Of a stretch of 23,390 nt of DNA, positions 8,062-15,266 are shown one piece after another. Within the stretch, counting starts at the first letter, position 1. Every line of letters begins with the position of its first letter. Below the pieces are notes generated by a model. The model saw only the letters and a program-made list of their open reading frames with translations. It did no database searches and had not been told where the DNA came from. The stretch is from Calditrichia bacterium (GTDB lineage Bacteria; Calditrichota; Calditrichia; JAJRVZ01). Both the position numbers and the translations under genes were made by a program. Location: the NCBI GenBank assembly GCA_030634505.1, contig DAOWAQ010000003.1:1-23390 (forward strand). Reading direction: 5' to 3'.

Positions 8062-8568
8062 TTGACGAGTATTATTAATCCGGCAGAATTGGATTTAAAG
8101 GAAAAAGTTGTACAAATAAATCGTGTTGCTAAAGTTGTTAAGGGTGGTAGAAGATTTTCATTTAACGCAATAATAGTCGTAGGTGATGGCAATGGTCATG
8201 TTGGAATCGGCTTAGGAAAAGCACGGGAAGTGGTGAGCGCTATCGCAAAAGGAACTGAAAAAGCAAAAAAAAGTATCGTCCATGTACCGTTAGTAAATGG
8301 CACTATTCCCCATCCAATTGAATCAAAATATGGCGCAGGAGTTGTGCTTCTAAAACCAGCTTCTCCCGGAACCGGAGTAATTGCCGGTGGCCCGGTTCGT
8401 GCGGTATGTGAAGCGGTCGGAATTCAAGATATTCTCACAAAATCGTTAGGATCGGCTAATCCGCATAATGTAACTAAGGCGACATTTACTGCCCTATCCT
8501 CGCTGATGGAGGTAAGTAGTCAGGCGCAAAAAAGAGGATTAAAAGTTTCTGAAGTTTACCGCGGATAA
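8062..8568 (+). CDS. rpsE: 30S ribosomal protein S5
   Basis: S5 (168 residues) controls decoding accuracy with S4 and lies at the mRNA entry. The N-terminal domain has VVKGGRRFSFNAIIVVGDGN, GHVGIGLGKAREV and the second block GVVLLKPASPGTGVIAGGPV. It starts at TTG 8062 behind a strong AAGGAG at 8049-8054. Length and motifs are ordinary. Confidence 0.98.
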   Translation: MTSIINPAELDLKEKVVQINRVAKVVKGGRRFSFNAIIVVGDGNGHVGIGLGKAREVVSAIAKGTEKAKKSIVHVPLVNGTIPHPIESKYGAGVVLLKPASPGTGVIAGGPVRAVCEAVGIQDILTKSLGSANPHNVTKATFTALSSLMEVSSQAQKRGLKVSEVYRG

Positions 8569-8588
8569 AAAATATTAAGGTATATACA

Positions 8589-8783
8589 ATGGCTAAAGAA
8601 TCACAAAAAATAAAAATTACACAAATTAAAAGTATTATTAACCGGCACAACAAGCAGAAAAACACTATTGCAGCTTTAGGATTGCGAAGAATCCATCACA
8701 GTGTTGTTCACACAGCGACTCCGCAAATATTAGGAATGGTTAATAAAGTAAAACACTTGGTAAAAACTGAAGAAATAAATTAG
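8589..8783 (+). CDS. rpmD: 50S ribosomal protein L30
   Basis: L30 is a small 50S protein, 64 residues here. The family pattern KIKITQIKSIINR, TIAALGLRRIHHSVVH and PQILGMVNKVKHLVK is clear. AAGG at 8577-8580 precedes ATG 8589. It lies between rpsE and rplO in the canonical spc order. Confidence 0.97.
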   Translation: MAKESQKIKITQIKSIINRHNKQKNTIAALGLRRIHHSVVHTATPQILGMVNKVKHLVKTEEIN

Positions 8784-8792
8784 GATGAAAAA

Positions 8793-9233
8793 ATGGATTT
8801 AAGTACTCTTAAGCCTGCAGAAGGCGCAACAAAAGATCGTAAAAGAATTGGTCGAGGTGAAGGATCCGGTCAGGGAGTTATGGCAGGACGTGGTCACAAA
8901 GGTTATGGATCAAGATCAGGATCAAAAAAACGGTCATGGTTCGAAGGTGGACAAATGCCTTTGCAAAGACGATTACCAAAATTTGGTTTTACAAATATAT
9001 TCAGAAAACAATATCAGGTAGTGAATGTTGGTTCATTAGAAAATCTGGCAAGTAAAAAAGAAATAACCCATGAAGTTTTATTAGCGAATGGATTGATTCG
9101 TAAAAAACGCCTTCCAGTCAAAATATTGGGCGAAGGTGAGCTTACCGTAAAATTAACTGTTAAAGTTGATGCGGTTAGCAAAACGGCAAAGGAAAAAATT
9201 GAAAAAGTCGGAGGCAGCGTCGTCTTATCATGA
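8793..9233 (+). CDS. rplO: 50S ribosomal protein L15
   Basis: L15 (146 residues) is a late-assembly 50S protein. The glycine- and basic-rich N-terminal arm (KRIGRGEGSGQGVMAGRGHKG followed by a GSRSGSKKRSWFEGGQMPL stretch) and QRRLPKFGFTN identify it. Its TGA stop overlaps the secY start (ATGA at 9230-9233), which couples L15 and SecY translation. Confidence 0.98.
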   Translation: MDLSTLKPAEGATKDRKRIGRGEGSGQGVMAGRGHKGYGSRSGSKKRSWFEGGQMPLQRRLPKFGFTNIFRKQYQVVNVGSLENLASKKEITHEVLLANGLIRKKRLPVKILGEGELTVKLTVKVDAVSKTAKEKIEKVGGSVVLS

Positions 9234-10558
9234 TTTTAAACACTTTTAGAAATATCTTTAAAATCGCAGAACTGAGAAAAAGGTTACTTTTCACCTTAGG
9301 TATCCTGGTCGTTTGTAGAGTAGGAACTCATGTAGTAACACCCGGAATAGATACGGCAGTTTTGGCAGAGGGATTTAAACAACTCCAGGGAACACTTTTT
9401 GGTTTATATGATTTGTTTGCCGGGGGTGCATTTAGTAAGGCGGCTGTATTTGGCTTAGGCATCATGCCATATATCAGTGCTTCTATTATAATACAGCTAC
9501 TCGGATCTGTAATCCCGTATTTTCAAAAATTACAGAAAGAAGGTGAAGAAGGCCGGAAAAAAATTATGCAATACACCAGGTATGGCACTTTAGCAATTTC
9601 TGGTATGCAGGCTTATGGTGTTGCAATATTTTTACAAAGTATACAATTACAAAATGGAATGCTTGCGGTACCTAACCAGGGATTGTCATTTATACTTATT
9701 ACTATGATATCAATGTCTACTGGTACCATGCTCTTAATGTGGCTGGGAGAACAAATAGATGATCGAGGTGTTGGGAATGGCATTTCTTTGATAATCTTTA
9801 TTGGAATTATTTCCAGATTGCCAAGCGCTCTTTTGGATGAATATGCTGTTTTTTCAAGTGGACAGCGCGGGCTATTGTTTGAACTTTTTTTACTTGCACT
9901 TGCCATGGTAATAATTGCATTTATTGTATTATTAACGCAGGGTACACGAAAAATACCTATTCAATATGCAAAAAGAGTTGTAGGAAGAAAAGTATATGGA
10001 GGTGTAAATACTCATTTTCCTATGAGAGTGAACACAGCCGGAGTTATGCCTATCATCTTTGCTCAGGCAATTATGTTTGTACCAAGTACAGCAATCACAT
10101 TTTTTCCTGAAAGTGATTTTATGGATAGCGTAGCTCAGTTATTTTCTTATGATTCATGGTTTTACTGGATATTATATGGAGTGATGGTTGTATTTTTCAC
10201 TTATTTTTATACTGCTATAGCATTAAATCCTGTTGATGTTGCTGACAATTTAAAAAAACAAGGTGGATTTATTCCAGGTGTGAGACCAGGGAAAAAGACA
10301 TCGGAATTTTTAGATAATATATTAACCAGAATAACTTTGCCCGGATCGGTCTTTTTAGCACTTGTGGCAATTACTCCGGCATTTTTAGCTAAATATTTAG
10401 ATATTCCTTATAATCTCGCCTCGTTTTTTGGTGGTACCGGTTTGCTGATTGTTGTAGGTGTAGCATTGGATTTTCTGCAGCAGGTAGAATCCCACTTGTT
10501 TATGCGGCATTATGATGGCTTTATGAAAAGTGGTAGAGTTAAAGGAAGACGAGGCTAA
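9230..10558 (+). CDS. secY: Protein translocase subunit SecY
   Basis: SecY is the channel subunit of the SecYEG translocon in the inner membrane. The 442-residue product has the ten hydrophobic segments expected. It contains the plug region after TPGIDTAVLAE, the GIMPYISASIIIQLL segment of TM2, the cytoplasmic loop IPIQYAKRVVGRKVYGG with MRVNTAGVMPIIFA, and the NPVDVADNLKKQGGFIPGVR loop. It ends with the basic GRVKGRRG tail. It overlaps rplO by 4 nt; a GGAGG lies about 15 nt upstream of the start, which is farther than usual. Confidence 0.98.
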   Translation: MILNTFRNIFKIAELRKRLLFTLGILVVCRVGTHVVTPGIDTAVLAEGFKQLQGTLFGLYDLFAGGAFSKAAVFGLGIMPYISASIIIQLLGSVIPYFQKLQKEGEEGRKKIMQYTRYGTLAISGMQAYGVAIFLQSIQLQNGMLAVPNQGLSFILITMISMSTGTMLLMWLGEQIDDRGVGNGISLIIFIGIISRLPSALLDEYAVFSSGQRGLLFELFLLALAMVIIAFIVLLTQGTRKIPIQYAKRVVGRKVYGGVNTHFPMRVNTAGVMPIIFAQAIMFVPSTAITFFPESDFMDSVAQLFSYDSWFYWILYGVMVVFFTYFYTAIALNPVDVADNLKKQGGFIPGVRPGKKTSEFLDNILTRITLPGSVFLALVAITPAFLAKYLDIPYNLASFFGGTGLLIVVGVALDFLQQVESHLFMRHYDGFMKSGRVKGRRG

Positions 10559-10572
10559 CAGAAAAGTCAGCT

Positions 10573-11331
10573 ATGATTTATTTGAAAACTAAAGATGAAA
10601 TCAGCCGCATCAAAGAAAGTAATCAAATAATTGCTGAAGTTCTTTTACATATTAGAGATTTTATTAAACCTGGAATCTCGACGAAGGAAATTGACAAAGA
10701 AATTGAGAATTTCATCATAAGGAAAAAAGCAAAACCGGCTTTTAAAGGATTATATGGATTCCCGTCAAGCAGTTGTATCTCAATAAATGATGAAGTGGTA
10801 CATGGAATTCCTTCAAAAAAAAGAATTCTTAAAAAAGGTGAAATTATCGGAATTGATGTTGGTGTAGAATTAAATAATTATTTTGGCGACTCAGCTTTTA
10901 CTTTTGAGGTTGATACTGTTTCGCTTGAAGTTAAAAAATTGTTAAAAGTAACAAAAGAAAGTTTGGATTTGGGAATTGAACAGTGTAATGCAGGAAAAAA
11001 ATTGGGAGACTTAGGTAACGCTGTTCAAAAACATGTAGAGTTAAATAAATTTAATGTAGTTCGTGAAATGGTTGGCCATGGAGTCGGACGTAAAATTCAT
11101 GAAGATCCACAGGTACCAAACTATGGCAAACCCAATCAGGGGCCTGAGATGAAAGAAGGAATGGTTTTGGCAATAGAGCCCATGGTGAATATGGGATCAC
11201 ACGAAGTGTATATTGCAAATGACAAGTGGACAGTAAAAACAAAAGATGGTTCATATTCAGCACATTTCGAACATTCAGTAGCAATTACGGCAAATGGTCC
11301 TGAGATTTTATCACAACTAAATGGAGTGTAA
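10573..11331 (+). CDS. map: Methionine aminopeptidase, type I
   Basis: This cytoplasmic metallopeptidase removes the initiator methionine from new proteins when the second residue is small. The 252-residue product has the pita-bread fold motifs and all five metal ligands by motif: Asp95 (GIDVG), Asp106 (GDSAF), His169 (VGHGVGRKIHEDP), Glu202 (AIEPM) and Glu233 (FEHSVAIT). It follows secY by 14 nt with no adk between. The ribosome-binding site is weak, so coupling to secY is possible. Confidence 0.98.
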   Translation: MIYLKTKDEISRIKESNQIIAEVLLHIRDFIKPGISTKEIDKEIENFIIRKKAKPAFKGLYGFPSSSCISINDEVVHGIPSKKRILKKGEIIGIDVGVELNNYFGDSAFTFEVDTVSLEVKKLLKVTKESLDLGIEQCNAGKKLGDLGNAVQKHVELNKFNVVREMVGHGVGRKIHEDPQVPNYGKPNQGPEMKEGMVLAIEPMVNMGSHEVYIANDKWTVKTKDGSYSAHFEHSVAITANGPEILSQLNGV

Positions 11332-11334
11332 CAT

Positions 11335-11553
11335 TTGGCAAAAGAAGAATCAATAAAAGTTGATGGAATTATTAAAGAAACACTTCCAAATGCTACGTTT
11401 ATTGTTAAACTGGATAGTGGGCATGAAGTCTTGGCTCATATTTCAGGAAAAATGAGAATGCATTTTATTAAAATACTACCAGGTGATAAAGTTAGTTTGG
11501 AATTGTCACCTTATGATCTGACACGAGGACGAATTACATATAGATATAAATAA
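11335..11553 (+). CDS. infA: Translation initiation factor IF-1
   Basis: IF-1 is the 72-residue OB-fold factor that blocks the A site during initiation. The sequence AKEESIKVDGIIKETLPNA, FIVKLDSGHEVLAHISGKMR and SPYDLTRGRITYRYK is typical. It starts at TTG 11335, only 3 nt after the map stop, using a GGAG at 11323-11326 inside the map coding region. Confidence 0.98.
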   Translation: MAKEESIKVDGIIKETLPNATFIVKLDSGHEVLAHISGKMRMHFIKILPGDKVSLELSPYDLTRGRITYRYK

Positions 11554-11577
11554 TTTATTGAATAAAGGAATACCCGC

Positions 11578-11694
11578 ATGAAGGTTCGTGCATCTGTAAA
11601 GAAAATATGTGATGGCTGCAAAATTATTAAAAGACGCGGTGTCATAAGAGTGATATGTAGTAAAAATCCGAAACATAAGCAACGTCAAGGCTAA
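11578..11694 (+). CDS. rpmJ: 50S ribosomal protein L36, zinc-binding form
   Basis: L36 is the smallest 50S protein. The 38 codons start MKVRASVKKICDGCKIIKRR and continue to the ending NPKHKQRQG. Zinc ligands C11, C14, C27 and H33 are all present, so this is the C+ form. AAAGGA lies upstream at normal spacing. It occupies the gap between infA and rpsM, the usual place for rpmJ. Confidence 0.96.
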   Translation: MKVRASVKKICDGCKIIKRRGVIRVICSKNPKHKQRQG

Positions 11695-11719
11695 TAATCT
11701 GTAATTTTAAGGAGGCGAA

Positions 11720-12085
11720 GTGGCACGTATTGCAGGAATAGATTTACCCAAAAACAAAAGAGTTATTATTGGATTAACGTATATTTATGGAATTGGTAAA
11801 TCTTCAGCGAAAAAAATATTAGAAGAAGCAAAGGTTGATGAAAATATTCGTGTAAGTGATCTTGATGATGATCAAACAAAAAAGATCAGGACCATAATTC
11901 AGACAAAATTCAAAGTTGAAGGAGCTCTCAAGTCTGAAGTTAACATGAATATTAAACGATTAATGGACATAAATAGTAACCGAGGCTATCGTCACCGCAG
12001 AGGATTACCAGTTCGTGGTCAAAAAACAAAAACAAATGCACGAACAAGAAAAGGTAAAAAAAGGTCTGTTGGTGGTAAAAAATAA
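11720..12085 (+). CDS. rpsM: 30S ribosomal protein S13
   Basis: S13 (121 residues) is a head protein that contacts P-site tRNA and bridges to the 50S subunit. It starts ARIAGIDLPKNKRVIIGLTY after the initiator, contains YGIGKSSAKKIL, and ends with the signature YRHRRGLPVRGQKTKTNARTRKG. The start is GTG 11720 behind a strong AAGGAGG at 11709-11715. Confidence 0.98.
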   Translation: MARIAGIDLPKNKRVIIGLTYIYGIGKSSAKKILEEAKVDENIRVSDLDDDQTKKIRTIIQTKFKVEGALKSEVNMNIKRLMDINSNRGYRHRRGLPVRGQKTKTNARTRKGKKRSVGGKK

Positions 12086-12105
12086 TTCTTAGCAGGAGGA
12101 ATAAA

Positions 12106-12498
12106 TTGGCTGCACCTAAAAAAGGCAAAAAAACAAAAAAGAAAGAACGTGTTGACGCTCAAGGCAAAGCACATATAAAGGCTTCATTTAATAACACTAT
12201 TATCTCTTTATCAGATTTATATGGTAATGTTATTTCATGGGCTACAGCAGGAAAAGCCGGTTTTAAAGGTTCCAGAAAGAATACTCCGTTTGCTGCTCAG
12301 CTAGCAGCAGAAGGTGCTGCGAAAGAAGCTATGGAACTTGGATTAGCAAGAGTTGATGTAGAGGTAAAGGGGCCCGGGTCAGGAAGGGAAGCGGCAATTC
12401 GTTCCCTACAAGCTGCAGGATTGGAGATATCTTCTATAAAGGATATAACCCCTATCCCACATAATGGTTGTCGTCCACCTAAAAGAAGACGTGTTTAA
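12106..12498 (+). CDS. rpsK: 30S ribosomal protein S11
   Basis: S11 (130 residues) lines the mRNA exit channel. It has a very basic N terminus (KKGKKTKKKER), the core HIKASFNNTIISLSD, FKGSRKNTPFAAQ and VKGPGSGREAAIRSLQ, and the conserved C terminus PIPHNGCRPPKRRRV. It starts at TTG 12106 with AGGAGG at 12094-12099, 6 nt upstream. Confidence 0.98.
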   Translation: MAAPKKGKKTKKKERVDAQGKAHIKASFNNTIISLSDLYGNVISWATAGKAGFKGSRKNTPFAAQLAAEGAAKEAMELGLARVDVEVKGPGSGREAAIRSLQAAGLEISSIKDITPIPHNGCRPPKRRRV

Positions 12499-12528
12499 TT
12501 ATTAACTAAGTAATTTGGAGTATTGTTA

Positions 12529-13158
12529 ATGGCAAGATATACTGGTCCAGTATGTAAATTATGCAGGAGAGAAGGAGAAAAATTATTTCTTAAAGGGAAC
12601 AGATGTGCTACTGTTAAATGTTCATTTGAAAAGAAAAGTTACGCTCCTGGTCAGCATGGTGTTTCACAAAGAGTTAAAATTTCAGAATATGGAATTCAGC
12701 TGAGAGAAAAGCAAAAAGTTCGTAAAATTTATGGAATATTGGAAAAGCAATTTCGCAATTATTTCCGGAATGCAGAAAGATTAAAAGGTGTTACTGGTGA
12801 GAACTTATTAAAACTACTTGAAAGCCGTTTTGATAACACTATTTTTAGACTTGGTTTTGCCCAATCTCGTAATCAGGCAAGACAATTGATTCTGCATCGT
12901 CATTTCCAGGTAAATGGCAAACTTGTAGATATTCCTTCTTATTTATTAAAACCCGGCGATGTTATTACGATAAAAGAAAAAAGCAGAAGGTTGATAGTTG
13001 TTCATGAGTCTATGCAACGAGTCAGAGATGAAGATATGTATCCATGGCTGACTTTAGACAAAGCGAAAATGGAAGGATCATTTAAAGATATTCCAGATAG
13101 AGGTGATATTCCTGTTCAAGTTCAGGAAAATTTAATTGTTGAATTATATTCTAAATAA
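12529..13158 (+). CDS. rpsD: 30S ribosomal protein S4
   Basis: S4 is a primary 16S rRNA-binding protein and accuracy determinant. I place the start at ATG 12529 (209 residues, MARYTGPVCKLC). GGAG at 12517-12520 is 8 nt away, whereas the in-frame TTG at 12523 would leave only 2 nt. Four cysteines C9, C12, C26 and C31 form the N-terminal zinc site. The SAPGQHG-like block YAPGQHG and the S4 RNA-binding domain SRFDNTIFRLGFAQSRNQAR are clear. Confidence 0.97.
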   Translation: MARYTGPVCKLCRREGEKLFLKGNRCATVKCSFEKKSYAPGQHGVSQRVKISEYGIQLREKQKVRKIYGILEKQFRNYFRNAERLKGVTGENLLKLLESRFDNTIFRLGFAQSRNQARQLILHRHFQVNGKLVDIPSYLLKPGDVITIKEKSRRLIVVHESMQRVRDEDMYPWLTLDKAKMEGSFKDIPDRGDIPVQVQENLIVELYSK

Positions 13159-13182
13159 ATAATAAAAAAGATAGGTTTGTAA

Positions 13183-14169
13183 ATGAGTATGAGTACCTTA
13201 CAAATGCCTGAGCGCATTGAGATGGAAGAGTCAACTTATAGCAACACTTTTGGACGATTCATTGTTATGCCTTTAGAAAAAGGTTACGGGGTTACCATAG
13301 GTAACACTTTTAGACGAGTCTTAATTTCTTCTCTTCAAGGCGCTGCTATAACTGGTATACGTGTAGATGAAATTCTTCATGAATTCACAACTATTCCAGG
13401 TGTATTTGAAGATGTTACTGAAATTATACTGAACTTAAAACAAGTACGTCTAAAATTATTAAATAAGAAACTAGAAAGAATTGTAATTCCGGTTAAAGGT
13501 CCGGGAAAGTTGACAGGGGCAGACCTTCAAAAGATTAGTTCAGAACTAGAAATACTAAATCCTGACAAGCATATTGCTACACTCAATGAAGAAGCTGATT
13601 TTGATTTTGAACTTAGGTTAGGCAGAGGTCGTGGTTATGTTCCGGCTGAAGAAAATAAAATTGTTGATCAACCTATTGGTCTGATACCTATTGATTCAAT
13701 ATTTTCACCTATACTTAATGTCAAATATCATGTCGAAAATACTCGGGTAGGACAAAGAACTGACTTTGAAAAACTGATAATTGAAATTGAAACTGATGGT
13801 AGTATAACCCCTGATGACGCTTTGACTTTCAGCGGTAAAATCCTAAAAGATCATGTTCAATTATTCATTAATTTTGATATCGAACCTGAAGAGGAAGAGG
13901 TAAGTGAAGTTGATGAAGAAATTCTCAGGATTAAAAAATTATTGAGAATGAGTGTTGATGAATTAGAGTTATCAGTACGTTCGCATAATTGCTTAAAAGC
14001 TGCAAATATAAAAAATATTGGTGATTTAGTTAGAAGAGATGAACCGGAAATGTTAAGATTCAGAAATTTTGGTAGAAAATCTTTAACAGAAATAAATAAG
14101 ATACTGGAAGAACGTGGTCTTCATTTTGGAATGAACATAGAAAAATACATGAAAAATGATGAAAAATAG
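13183..14169 (+). CDS. rpoA: DNA-directed RNA polymerase alpha subunit
   Basis: Alpha dimerises to seed RNA polymerase assembly and contacts activators and UP elements. The 328-residue product has the N-terminal assembly domain (FGRFIVMPLEKGYGVTIGNT, FRRVLISSLQGAAITG). An acidic linker of about 15 residues starts near 234. The helix-hairpin-helix C-terminal domain follows (LELSVRSHNCLKAANI, FGRKSLTEINKILEERGL). A modest AGG lies 7 nt before ATG 13183; a second in-frame ATG sits at 13189. It is flanked by rpsD and rplQ, the standard alpha-operon order. Confidence 0.98.
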   Translation: MSMSTLQMPERIEMEESTYSNTFGRFIVMPLEKGYGVTIGNTFRRVLISSLQGAAITGIRVDEILHEFTTIPGVFEDVTEIILNLKQVRLKLLNKKLERIVIPVKGPGKLTGADLQKISSELEILNPDKHIATLNEEADFDFELRLGRGRGYVPAEENKIVDQPIGLIPIDSIFSPILNVKYHVENTRVGQRTDFEKLIIEIETDGSITPDDALTFSGKILKDHVQLFINFDIEPEEEEVSEVDEEILRIKKLLRMSVDELELSVRSHNCLKAANIKNIGDLVRRDEPEMLRFRNFGRKSLTEINKILEERGLHFGMNIEKYMKNDEK

Positions 14170-14195
14170 AACCTGGTAAGAAAGAGAGAATCAAG

Positions 14196-14834
14196 ATGCA
14201 TAACAAAATAAAGGGAAGAAAACTTGGTAGAACAGCAAGCCACAAAAAGGCTTTGTTACGGAATTTAGCGAATCAATTGTTTGAGCATAAAGAAATCAAG
14301 ACAACTACTGCTAAAGCTAAAGAAGCCAGGTCCTATGTTGAGAGATTGATCACCTATGCAAAAAAAGGAGATGTTCATCATCGTCGGCTGGCATTTGCAT
14401 TCTTACGAAATAAACAAATTATCAATACTCTTTTTGATGAAATAGCACCCGTGTATTCTGACCGACAAGGCGGTTATACTCGTGTTGTCAAATTGGGTAG
14501 AAGAAGCGGTGATGCTGCTCCAATATCATTATTACAACTAGTAGATTTTGAAAAATTAGGTGAGTCAGCCAAGAAAAAAACTGATAAGAAAAAGGATAAA
14601 ACACCAGAGAAAAAAACAGACGAACGAATTTCCGATAAAGATAAACCTGTAAAAGCTGTAAAAGAAGAAGTCGTAAAAGAACCAGAGAAGAAAATTGAAG
14701 AAGTTGATGAAAAAGTAGAAAAGGAAGAACTTATTGAATCTGAGGTAAAGGAAGAAACGAAGCCAATACAGGAGGAAACTGGCGAACAGTCAGAGGAAAC
14801 AGAAGAAGAAAAGGATAAAGATAAAAAAGAATAA
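14196..14834 (+). CDS. rplQ: 50S ribosomal protein L17 with long charged C-terminal tail
   Basis: L17 is a 50S protein near the tunnel exit. Residues 1 to about 123 are a normal L17: KLGRTASHKKALLRNLANQL, TTTAKAKEARSYVERLIT, and GRRSGDAAPISLLQLVDF at the end of the globular part. The remaining roughly 88 residues are low-complexity Lys/Glu-rich, basic first and then increasingly acidic, making 212 residues in all versus about 115-130 for a minimal L17. Extended L17 proteins occur in the Bacteroidetes-related lineages. It is the last gene before the terminator. Confidence 0.96.
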   Translation: MHNKIKGRKLGRTASHKKALLRNLANQLFEHKEIKTTTAKAKEARSYVERLITYAKKGDVHHRRLAFAFLRNKQIINTLFDEIAPVYSDRQGGYTRVVKLGRRSGDAAPISLLQLVDFEKLGESAKKKTDKKKDKTPEKKTDERISDKDKPVKAVKEEVVKEPEKKIEEVDEKVEKEELIESEVKEETKPIQEETGEQSEETEEEKDKDKKE

Positions 14835-14835
14835 T

Positions 14836-14864
14836 AAAAAAGCGGCTGATAGCCGCTTTTTTTG
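14836..14864 (+). terminator. Intrinsic terminator of the ribosomal superoperon
   Basis: Perfect 7-bp stem AGCGGCT (14841-14847) and AGCCGCT (14851-14857) with a 3-nt loop GAT. The stem is preceded by a run of As and followed by seven Ts (14857-14863), so A-T pairs extend the stem. It starts 2 nt after the rplQ stop. Because the A and T tracts are symmetric it could also stop transcription from the other strand, but no convergent gene is seen. Confidence 0.95.
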
Positions 14865-15262
14865 TTTTAACTTGAATATACCTGCTAATATATTAATACA
14901 ACATTCCCAGTTTTCGTATTATATTCTAATTACCAAGATTGATAAAAATAAGTGATTTTGTTAAGGTGAATTTATCAATGTTGCAATAATTGAAACACTT
15001 TTATAAATTTTCGTAATCTTATAAAAAATAAACACATAATTAAAGAAAATATAATAATTTGATTTCTAATCTGCTTCTTGTATTGAAATAAAATAGAAAA
15101 TGTAAAAGCTTTAATTCTTTTTATATAGATTAAGGAAACAATTATTTTCAATTTTTAATAAAAAAAATAGTATTATTGCCGATAGTCTATATAAAAATAA
15201 ATACTTAAGGTAGATAAAATTCGAATATAACCGGCAAAATGTATTCTAATTTCGCTGGAGAA
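14865..15262. other. AT-rich intergenic region upstream of hutU
   Basis: About 400 bases without a plausible gene on either strand: the few ATGs are followed quickly by stops. Composition is far more AT-rich than the flanking genes. It must hold the promoter for hutU and possibly for the downstream sensory genes, but I could not pick a convincing -35/-10 pair. A 12-bp inverted repeat, TTTTTATATAGA (15118-15129) and TCTATATAAAAA (15186-15197), lies near the hutU end. In such AT-rich DNA it could be chance. Confidence 0.6.
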
Positions 15263-15266
15263 ATGA

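Noticed and set aside
12523..12528. Upstream TTG start for rpsD giving two extra residues
   Set aside because: It would lie only 2 nt from the GGAG site. ATG 12529 has 8-nt spacing and gives the conserved MARYTGP N terminus.
14986..15023. Possible promoter TTGCAA with TATAAA in the hutU upstream region
   Set aside because: The spacing is 15 nt and the -35 is poor. Several equally weak pairs occur nearby.
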